Positions 33,301 to 45,300 of a stretch of 64,000 nucleotides of DNA are shown here, in pieces. The translations under genes were made by a program, and so were the position numbers. Every line of letters starts with the position of its first letter. Position 1 is the stretch's first letter. Source of the stretch: Vibrio cyclitrophicus. GTDB lineage: Bacteria > Pseudomonadota > Gammaproteobacteria > Enterobacterales > Vibrionaceae. The notes under the pieces were generated by a model that was not told the origin of the DNA, did not search any database, and saw nothing but the letters and a program-made list of their open reading frames with translations. The stretch lies in the NCBI RefSeq assembly GCF_024347435.1, contig NZ_AP025480.1:1364001-1428000 (forward strand). Direction: 5' to 3'.

Positions 33301-36300
33301 ATGATTCACTTGTGTCTCAACTTAACGTGACCATTGGTGATGATGTCCAAATCATGCAAGGCGGTACGTTAGATATCATCGAGCCAAATCTTGCAGACGG
33401 AACAATCACAACCAACACCATTGATGTGACGCCAAATCAGAGTGCCGATGGTGCGACGATCACTGAATTCTCATTTGGCGGTATTGTCAAAACACTCGAT
33501 CAAAGCATCGTAGGCGAGCAGCAGTTTAGTTTCACAGAAGGTGAGTTATTCATCACTCTTCAAGGTCAAGTGCGCTTTGAACCTAATCGTGACCTTGACC
33601 ACTCTGCCAGCGAAGACATCGTGAAGTCGATAGTGGTTACTTCAAGTGATTTTGATAATGATCCGGTGACTTCAACCATTACACTGACCATTACAGATGG
33701 TGATATTCCAACCATCGATGCAGTTCCAAGCGTTACTCTCTCAGAAACAAATCTAGCGGATGGTTCGGCTCCAAACGCTGGTGCGATCAGCTCAACGCAA
33801 ACTATTACTTTCACCAACCAAAGTGACGATGTGGTTCGCTTCCGAATTGAACCAACTGAGTTCAATACCAACGATGCGCTTAAATCGAATGGCTTAGCCG
33901 TTGAATTACGCGAAGATCCGCAAGGGTCGGGCAACTACATCGGATTTACTACCAGTTCGTCTAACGTGGAGACGACAGTATTTACGTTGGACTTTAACTC
34001 CGCAACATTAGGCGAATACACATTTACCTTAATCGAAGCTCTGGATCATCAAGATGCACGTGGCAACAACGATTTAAGCTTTAATCTGCCTGTGTATGCG
34101 GTTGATAGTGATGGCGATGACTCGCTAGTTTCTCAGCTTGGCGTGACTATTGGCGATGATGTGCAACTGATGCTGGGCGGTACAATAACCAGTCGCGAGC
34201 CTGCGAGTGCTGTTGAAACATCGAATACTCTAGACGTGATGCCAAGTCAAAGTGCCGACGGAGCAAAAATTACCTCATTTGTGTTCGATGGAAACACTGC
34301 AGAAAGTCTTGATTTAAATGTGAATGGTGAACAAGAGTTCGTGTTCACGGAAGGCTCGGTATTCATTACGACAGAGGGTGAAATACGTTTTGAACCTGTG
34401 CGTAATCAAAATCATGCAGGTGGTGATATTACTAAGTCTATTGAGGTAACGTCTGTTGACCTTGATGGCGATATTGTCACATCGAAAGTGACACTGAAGA
34501 TTGTTGATGGTGACCTTCCTACTATCGACCTTGTTCCTGGAATTGCGTTATCTGAAGTGGATCTGGCCGATGGCTCTGTGCCAACCGGCAATCCAGTGAC
34601 AATGACACAAAACATTACCTACATAGCGGGCAGTGACGACGTAAGCCATTTCAGAATTGACCCTACGCAGTTCAATACTTCAGGGGCTTTGAAATCGAAT
34701 GGCCTTGATGTTCAGATAAAAGAGCAACCAGCAGATTCTGGTAATTACATTGGCTTCGTTAAAGACGGTTCTAACGTAGAAACCAACGTCTTCACGATCA
34801 GCTTCTCGACGAGCAATTTAGGGCAATACACGTTCACACTGCTTGAGGCATTAGATCATGTAGATGGATTACAAAACAATATACTAAGCTTCGATGTCCC
34901 TGTTTTGGCGGTTGATGCGGATGGTGATGATTCTGCAATGTCGCCTATGACGGTTGCGATCACCGATGATGTACAAGGTGTTCAAGATGGTACTTTGAGT
35001 ATCACTGAGCCTTCATTAGCTGATTTGGCATCGGGTACGCCACCTACGACGCCAATCATTGATGTTATGCCAACACAGAGTGCTGATAGCGCGAAAGTGA
35101 CACAGTTTACTTACGATGGTGGCACAGCTGTTACGCTAGACCCAAGCATCTCCACAGAACAGGTCTTTACCGTAACCGATGGCTTATTGTATATCACCAT
35201 TGAAGGGGAGGTTCGTTTTGAACCGAGCCGAGATCTTGACCATTCATCCGGCGATATTGTAAGAACGATTGTCGTCACCACCAGTGATTTTGATAACGAT
35301 ACAGATACTGCGGATGTCACTTTGACGATCAAAGACGGTATCGATACCGTTATTAACGTGGTTCCAGATGTTTACTTATCGGAAGTCAACTTAGCGGATG
35401 GCTCGATGCCAAGTGGTTCTGCGGTCAGTTCGACTCACACAATCACTTATACCGAAGGAAGTGATGATTTTAGTCACTTTAGAGTTGCGACCAACGAATT
35501 CAATCCTGGCGATCTGCTGAAATCAAGTGGTCTTGTCGTTCAACTTACAGAAGATCCAGCTTCAGCAGGTGACTACATTGGTTATACCGATGATGGTATG
35601 GGTAACGTTACCGATGTATTCACAATTCGCTTTGATAGTGTCAACAAAGGTGAGTTTACTTTTACCTTGATTGAGGCGTTTGATCATCTTAATGGTGTAC
35701 TGCATAACGATCTAACTTTCCGTCTACCGGTTTATGCCGTTGATACCGATGATTCTGAATCAACGAAGCGCGATGTGGTGGTTACGATAGAAGATGACAT
35801 CCAGCAAATGCAAGATGGCTTCTTAACCATTACCGAACCCAATTCTGGTACGCCTACAACGGCGACAGTCGATGTGATGCCAATACCAAGTGCAGACGGC
35901 GCGAATATTACGCAGTTCACGTACGACGGTGGTTCGCCAATTTCTCTAAATCAAAACAGCATTGGCGAACAAGAGTTTGTTTTCATTGAAGGTTCATTGT
36001 TTGTGACATTAGATGGTGATGTAAGGTTTGAGCCAAATCGAAACCTTGATCACTCTTCAGGGAACATTGTTAAGTCAATCGTGTTCACGTCTTCAGACTT
36101 TGATAACGATATCTTTTCGTCGACGGTTACGCTCACCATTGTTGATGGTGATGGACCAACAATCGACGTTGTGCCGGGTGTGGCATTGTCAGAAAGCTTA
36201 CTTGCGGATGGTTCGACGCCTAGTGTAAATCCTGTGAGTATCACTCAAACCATTACTTCACTTGCAAGCAGTGATGATATTGCTGAAATAGTGGTGGAAG

Positions 36301-39300
36301 TAGGGCTATTCAATACTAACGGCGCGTTGAAGTCGGATGGTTTGTCACTGAGTTTACGTGAAGATCCTGCAAACTCTGGCGACTACATTGCCTTTACCAC
36401 TGATGGAATGGGTGTGGAGAAAACCATATTCACTCTAGATTTTGATGACACGAACCCAAGCCAATATACGTTTACTTTGCTTGAACGTTTAGATCATGTT
36501 GATGGTTTAGGAAATAACGGTTTGAGCTTTGATCTTTCTGTTTATGCAGAAGATACCGATGGTGATATTTCAGCGTCTAAACCGCTGACTGTCACCATCA
36601 CCGATGATGTTCAGCTGATGCAATCAGGTGCGCTCAACATCACAGAGCCAAGTACGGGAACACCAACTACAACAGTCTTTGATGTGATGCCTGCACAAAG
36701 TGCAGATGGCGCCACAATCACTAAGTTTGTGTATGACAATCAAGCTGAAAAAGCATTGGTACAAACGAATACTGGCGAGCAAGAGTTTGTATTCACTGAA
36801 GGGTCTTTGTTTATCAATCTTGAAGGGGATGTGCGTTTCGAGCCTAACAGAAATCTAGACCATTCTGGTGGTGATATAGTCAAGACCATTACGGTGACAT
36901 CGGAAGACAAAGATGGCGATGTTGTTACTTCGACAGTAACGCTAACCATCGCGGATGGCGCGCCACCAACTATCAATACTTTACCAACCATCGCTTTAGC
37001 TGAAGCCAATTTGGTTGATGGCTCTTCACCGGGCTTACCTGTGAGCCAAACTGAAACCATTATTTTCACAGCAGGAAGTGATGATGTGAGCCACTTCCGT
37101 ATTGATTCGGCTCAATTCAACACATCAGGCGATCTGAAAGCTGATGGCTTGGTGGTTCAGTTAAAAGAAGATCCTCTGAACAGCGATAATTATATTGGTT
37201 ATGTGGAAAGCGGCGGTGTCCAAACGGATATTTTCACTATCACTTTTGATAGCTCGGTGCTTGGCCGATATACCTTCATATTGTTAGAAGAGTTAGATCA
37301 TCTGCCGGTACAAGGTAATAACAACCAAATCTTCACCTTGCCAGTGATCGCAGTCGACAAAGACGACACTGATTCAGTGATGAAACCCCTTACCGTGACC
37401 ATTACCGATGATGTTCCAATCATCACTGATACTACTGTCGCCAGTACGTTTGTGGTTGATGAAGATGATTTAGGAGCTGTTGTGACTCAGGCTACAGGCT
37501 CGTTTGTGACCATAGAAGGTGCAGATAAAGTTGAGGCTTATGAGCTACGTAATATATCTGACCTAGAAGATGATCTGACATCAGGTAACGAAGCGATTTC
37601 GATCACAGAGGTCACCGGGGCTGCGAACACAACCACCTATCAAGGAACCACCACAAGTGGAACACCGATTTTTACTCTTGCTTTGGGTAACGATGGGTCA
37701 TACACCTTTACCTTGCTTGGTCCTCTAGACCATGAGCCTAGCTCAGAGGCGAGAAATAAGCTGCATATCTTCTTTGATGTAGTGGCTGTTGATAGTGATG
37801 GCGATGATTCCAACCAGTATCAATTACCAATTCAAGTCATTGATGATGTTCCGGAAATGACGCCGCCGACGGGCGAAACAGTTGTCGATGAAGACGATCT
37901 TGCTGGGATTGGTTCGGATCAATCCGAAGATACAATTATCAATGGGCTATTCACCGTTGATGAAGGCGCTGATGGTGTTGTTAAGTACGAATTGGTCGAT
38001 GAAAACTTGGTGATTACAGGCTTAACTTCTGATGGAGAAAGCCTAGAGTGGCTGCCTGTTTCACAAAGCGGTACAACCTTCACTTATGTTGCACAGACTG
38101 TAACCAGCAATCAGCCTGTGTTTGAAATCATTTTTGATACCTCAAACAACAGCTATCAATTTGAGCTGTTTAAACCACTTAAGCACCCTGATGGCGCGAA
38201 TGAAAACACCATAGAGCTTGATTTCTCTATCGTGGCTGAAGATTTTGACCAAGACCAATCAGACGCAATCAATCTGACAATCACAGTGACGGATGATGTT
38301 CCATTAGTGACAACTCAGTCGATTACTCGTCTTGAAGGGCAGGGTTACAACAACTCTAAAGTCGACATGTTTGCTGATGCGACTGATGTGGGTTCTGATG
38401 GCGCAGTACTGAGCAAAATTGAGGCCTTTGACGGAAGTGGAATTGTTTTCCGAGCTGAGAACAGTGGGCCTTACAGTAGTGACTTCGATTTAAACATTGG
38501 CAGCCAACAGGTTCGCGTTTACGAGCAAACGGATGATGGTAATGGAGGCGTTGATACTCGACAGCTTGGTCGACTTCGTATTAACTCAAATGGCGAGGTT
38601 GAATTCAGAGCTAACGGTTATCTCGATCATGACGGTCTTGACACCATCGACTTCTCGATTAACGTGATTGCGACGGACGGCGATTTAGATACCTCTGAAA
38701 CACCGTTAGATATCACGATTGCAGATAGGGACTCTACAAGAATCGCGCTGAAAGTGACTACCTTTGAGGATGCGGGTAGAGATTTAACGATACCTTACGC
38801 AACGGGTGATGAACCGATTCTTGAGAACGTTCAAGATAACCAAAATGGTTTGCCTAATGCACCAGCTCAAGTTGCGCTGCAAGTTAGTCTGTATGACCAA
38901 GATAACGCTGAATCTATTGGACAGTTGACGATTAAAAGCCCGAACGGAGGTGATAGTCACCAAGGTACTTTTTATTACTTTGATGGTGCTGATTACATTG
39001 AATTGGTACCTGAGTCAAATGGAAGCATTATATTTGGTTCTCCTGAACTTGAACAAAGCTTTGCTCCAAACCCGAGTGAACCAAGACAAACTATCGCGAC
39101 GATAGACAACCTGTTCTTTGTTCCGGACCAACACGCTAGTTCGGATGAAACTGGTGGGCGAGTTCGTTATGAGCTTGAAATTGAGAAAAATGGCTCCACG
39201 GATCACACCATCAACTCAAACTTCAGAATCGAGATTGAAGCGGTGGCTGATATAGCGACTTGGGATGATTCCAACAGCACTTATCATTACCAAGTGAACG

Positions 39301-42300
39301 AAGATGAAGACAACGTTACTTTGCAGCTGAACGCAGAGTCGCAAGATAACAGTAATACTGAGACGATTACCTATGAACTTGAAGCTGTTCAAGGTGATGG
39401 GAAGTTCGAGCTGCTTGATAAGAACGGCAATGTGCTTACGCTGACGACGGATGGTGTATATGAAATAGCGGCAGAAGACATTAACAGCACCGTAGTTAAC
39501 CCGATCGATAACTTCTCTGGTCAGATTGAATTCAAAGCAATAGCGGTTACAAAGGAAACACTGAACCCTTATGAAGATACCGCCAATGGCAGAGCAAATG
39601 ATAAAACTCAAGCTCGTTCTGTAGAGCAAAACATCATTATTGATGTCACTGCTGACGCCGACCCAGGAAAATTCAGTGTGAGTCGTATCAAGATCAACGA
39701 AGACAATATCGATGACCCTGATTACATTGGCCCTTTGGACAACAAAGACGCATTCACGTTAGACGAAGTCATTACCATGACAGGGTCGGTGGACACAGAT
39801 GGCTCTGAAGAACTGTTTGTCCGTATCAGTAATATCACAGAAGGCGCAGTGCTTTACTTTGTAGGTACAACCACGGTAGTTCCTACCGTTAATGGTACCA
39901 ATTATCAAGAAATCGCATATTCCGATTTGGCTAATGTTGAGGTTGTTCCAACTAAACACAGTAATGTAGATTTCACCTTTGATGTTACCGGTGTAGTCAA
40001 AGATACTGCAAACCTGTCAACCAACCCTCAACAAGTTGATGAAGAAATTCTGGGTACTAAGACGGTCAACGTCGAGGTTAAAGGTGTTGCAGATGTTCCG
40101 TATGGTGGGACGAATGGTACCGATTGGACCTCAATTACAGATGGTACTGCAAGCGGCGTTCAAACTACGATTCAAGAGAGTCAAAACGGCGACAGCTTTG
40201 CAGAGCTTGATTTCACGGTGTTGTCTGGTGAACGTAAACCTGATGATCTCGCGGATTCTCCTTTAACAGGAGATGGGTCTGAAGCAATCACTGTAATCCT
40301 TTCGGGTATCCCTGACGGGGTCATCCTCGAAGATGGCGATGGTACAGTGATTGACCTTAATTTTGTTGGTTATGAAACCGGATCGGGCGGTAGCCCTGAT
40401 CTATCCAAACCTATCTACGAAGCGAATATTACTGATGCGGGCAAAACGTCGGGCATTCGTATCAGACCTGTTGACTCATCAACTGAGAATATCCACATCC
40501 AAGGCAAAATAGTTGTGACCGAAAATGATGGTCATACACTGACATTTGATCAAGAGATTAGAGTGTTGGTTGAGCCAGTAATTGACACATCAACGAATTA
40601 CGTTAATGCGACCAATGGTAATGAAGATTCAGTAATCAATATCGATTGGCATCCTGATGGAGCCGATTATATTGATTCCGATGAGCATTTTACCTCTATC
40701 ATAATCTCAGGTATTCCATCGGGGGTAACTGCTGTCGTAAATGGTGATGTTACTGTTGTTGATGATGGCGCTGGTACGTTAACGATTACACCAAAAGATA
40801 GTAATCAAACACCTGAACAATTTACCCAAATTGCATTAGCGAATAACTTTATTCAAATGACACCCCCATCTGACTCGAGCGTTGATTTTACATTGACAAC
40901 GGAAGTTGAGGTCGAGGAGCGTGATAATGAGTATGTGGACTCTTCTGATTCTGGTGAGGGTATCGCTACAGCGACGGTTATGGGGACGATCAATGTAGTC
41001 GTTAGGCCTGTAGTTGAGACTGACAATGGCACTACCAATAAACTCATCGTCGATGATGTTGCAGGAATTGGTGGTTTGATAAGTGTTGTTGCCGATCTTC
41101 TTACAGGTGTAATTAAGTTTACGACCAACAGCGATAACCCATCCGCTACGGATGAGTTTGTCATCCGATACCAAGAAACGGATGCTTCATCTGCGATTGA
41201 AGAAGTAGACCAATTGGTTATTGAATTAACAAACGTGAACGATTCGGCGTTATCAGATGATGTGCTAAATCAGTTACTTGTTATTGGTGCTGCATATGAA
41301 GGCAATGGTCGCTGGGTTGTGACGAATGAGGACTTATTTAGCATCAGTGCACCGAACGGTCTTAGTTTCCCGCTAACTACTAGTACTCCTGGATTGTTCA
41401 ATGAAATAAAGATGAACATCTTTAGTACCGTAATTGATCGCGGTGATGGCGTTGAGACAGAATCATCACCAGCAGTTGAACGAGAAGGTGATGTAGTCCT
41501 ATCTTTCCCTCAAGTACTTATTGGTGGGAATGAGGTTGCTGCAGATATTACGATGACACCAGATAGCGTTGTCGATGTTATAGAAGACACACAGTTAGAC
41601 CTAGGAGCTGCGCTAAATAACTTGATCACTTTCTCTGGCAAAGATACTTCAACAGACCAAGTGACCATCATTATTGATGACTCAGTTACTATTAATCCAG
41701 GAGGCACCTTCCCAATTAGTTTGTCGGGAAGCAGTGAAGTAGATTTCGTTAATGGAAAGTATGTCTTTGAGACGACAGTCGACCAGAACGTTTTAACGGA
41801 CTTTTCTGGGCTGTTACTGAATCTACCAGCGGACTACTCTGGTGACTTTAAGTTACCACTAACCATTGTGACCAAAGATCTCCTTTCAGGTGATGAAAAC
41901 ACCTTGGTGACCGATGTGGTAATCAAAGTCGCACCAGATGTTGAAGGCAATCCAGACATCGATGTTACGGTGGTTGGTTCGCTCGACGATTCGTTTAATC
42001 CTGTCGATACCGATGGCCAAGCTGGACAAGATCCAGTTGGCTACGAAGATACCTATATCCAGCTTGATTTCAGCTCAACTATTACTGACCAAGTAAGTGG
42101 GGTTGAAGGCGGTGACGAAAAATTCACATCTATTACGCTGACTTTAGATGACACGAGTGTCGGTGCGTTTTATACCAGCGCGGGTGTATCTCTTGGCACA
42201 GCGTTGACCTTCGATGAATCGGAGATCAACGCGGGTGCTCTAGATAACGTCTTGTTCAGAGCTGTACCAAACTACCCGACGGGTAATGACGTTAATCAGA

Positions 42301-45300
42301 TTCAAGTGAATGTCAGCGGGACAATTACCGACACGGCTACCTACAATGAGACAGCTTCTCCTGTTGGTAGCGCGACTGACACGGATACTTTCTCTACGAC
42401 TGTAAACTTTGAAGTGGTTCCTGTCGTGGATGATGTTCTTGTTACAGGGCCGGGCAGTGACCCAGATGTTATCGAGATTACAGGTAACGAAGACCAGCTT
42501 ATTTCCTTGTCAGGTACGGGGCCAGTATCGATCGCATTGACTGACCTTGATGGTTCAGAGCAGTTCGTTTCAATTAAATTTACGGGTGTACCAGATGGCT
42601 TCTTAATGAGTGCAGACGCTGCCTCAACTTACACAGTGAAGAACAACGGTGGTGGTGAATGGAGCGTTCAACTGCCTCAAGCATCAGGACTGTCATTCGA
42701 CCTCAGTGAGTTGTCAATTTTACCACCGAAAAATTTCAGTGGTACGGCCGAGTTTGGTGTGGAAGTCTTCACTCAAGAATCTTTGTTGGGTGTGCCTACT
42801 GCTGCAGAAAATTTGCCAAGCTTCAAGCTGCATGTGGTACCAGTTGGTGATGATGTTGATACCAACCCAACCGATTCTGTCACCGGGAATGAAGGCCAAA
42901 ACATTGATATCGAAATCAATGCGACTATTTTGGACAAAGAATTGTCGGCTACAGGAAGCGGAACGTTTACTGAAAATGCACCTGAAACACTTCGAGTTGA
43001 AGTGGCGGGAGTGCCTCAAGATGCTTCTATTTTCTATCCAGACGGCACGACATTGGCTAGCTACGATCCGGTGACACAACTTTGGACATTGGATGTTTCG
43101 GCGCAGTCGCTCGATAAGATCGTATTTAATTCGGGTGAACATAATAGCGATGCAGGCAATGCGCTTGGCATCAATGGACCATTGCAAATTACGGTTCGTT
43201 CTGTAGATACAGACGCTGACAACACCGAATACTTAGGCACGCCAACCAGCTTTGATGTTGATTTAGTGATTGATCCTATCAACGATCAACCGACGTTTGT
43301 GAATGTGACCAACATTGAAACCCCGGAAGATACTTCAATTGCCTTGAGTGATATATCTGGCTTCAAGATTGCCGACTCTGATGCGGTTTATGACGATCCA
43401 ACTGCGATTTACACGTTAACGCTATCTGTAGACCAAGGTACATTGAACTTTGGAGGTTTTACTGGGGTAACATCAGTTCCAGTTTCGGGAAGTGCAATCA
43501 CTCTTGAGGGGACATTAGGTGATATCAACAGTGCTTTAAACTCTGGAAGTGTTCAATTTGAGTTAGGTGCTGATGAAAACTACCTAAACCAAAATGGTGT
43601 CGCAACAGTGACGGCAACGGTTGATGATGGTGGCAACAATGGTCTGATTGACGCGGGTGACCCGAATACTGCTCAAACCAATCAAACCACGTTTACCATT
43701 AAGGTGACGGAAGTGAATGACGCTCCTGTTGCGACTGATGTTGATTTGGGTTCGATTATGGAAGACGGCCAAATCGTGATTGTTGAAAGTGACTTGATTG
43801 CAGCCAGTTCTGATCTAGAAAACCATAATCTCACGGTAACCGGTGTGACTCTGACTCAAGGGCAAGGTCAGCTAACACGCTTTGAAAATGCTGGTGGTGC
43901 TGATGACGCAGCGATTACGGGACCGTACTGGATATTCATTGCAGCCAATGATTTCAATGGTGATGCGAAGTTCAAATACGACATCATTGATGATGGCACA
44001 ACCAACGGTGCGGATGATTTCTTAACTGATAATGCTGAAATTAGCCTTGTGGTTACTGAAGTTAATGATCAGCCGGTGGCATCGGATATTGATTTGGGCA
44101 CCATGCTTGAAGAAGATCAGTTGATCATTAAAGAGCAAGACTTGATTTCCTCAACTACTGATCCGGAAAACGACACGATTACTGTGAACAGTTTGGTGCT
44201 CGATCAAGGTCAGGGCCAATTACAACGCTTTGAGAACGTCGGTGGTGCTGATGATGCTACGATCACTGGCCCATACTGGGTATTTACCGCAGCCAACGAA
44301 TACAACGGTGATGTTAAGTTCACTTATACCGTTGAGGACGATGGTACAACCAACGGCGCTGATGATTTCTTAACAGATACAGGCGAAATCAGCGTAGTGG
44401 TAACAGCAGTGAATGATCAGCCGGTGGCAACGGATATCGACTTAGGAAACATTCTTGAAGAAGGTAAGTTGATCATCAAAGAGGAAGACTTAATTGCTGC
44501 GACGAGTGATCCGGAAAATGACACGATTACCGTGACTAATCTGGTAATCGATGAAGGCCAAGGTCAGTTACAGCGCTTTGAAAACGTGGGTGGTGCTGAT
44601 GACGCTACGATCACTGGCCCATACTGGGTATTTGCTGCGGCTGATGAATACAACGGTAACGTTAAGTTCACTTATACCGTCGAAGATGATGGTACAACCA
44701 ACGGCGTCAATGACTTCCTTATGGATACTGCGGAGATCACCGCGATTGTCGATGGAGTGAACGATACACCTGTTGTTAATGGTGACAGCGTCACTACGGT
44801 TGTTGACGAGGATGCTGGTCAGTTATTGAGTGGTATCAATGTCAGTGACCCTGATTATGTTGATACATTTTCTGATGATCTCATGACCGTCACGCTGGCT
44901 GTGGATTACGGTACACTGAATGTATCATTACCAGCTATGACAACAGTGGTGGTAAATGGCAACAACACAGGTTCGGTTATCTTAGTCGGTACTCTAAGCG
45001 ATTTGAATGCGTTGATTGATACGCCAACCAGTCCAAATGGTGTTTATCTCGATGCGAGCCTTTCACCAATCAATATTATTGGCTTGGAGGTTACCGCTAA
45101 AGACAGTGGAAACCCTTCGGGTATCGCAATAGAAACTGTACCTGTGGTTTACAACATTGCTGTTACGCCAGTTGCGAATACGCCTACTTTATCAATTGAT
45201 ACTGCCTCTAACTACGTGAGAAACATTACCGCGAGTCAGTCAGTCAGTGCGAGTGGTATTCCTTTGGTTGGTATTATTGCAGCCTTAACTGACATTACGG

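Noticed and set aside
20250..37430. CRISPR-like or satellite array
   Set aside because: The repeats are coding, about 816 bp long, and keep one open frame; there are no short palindromic repeats with unique spacers.
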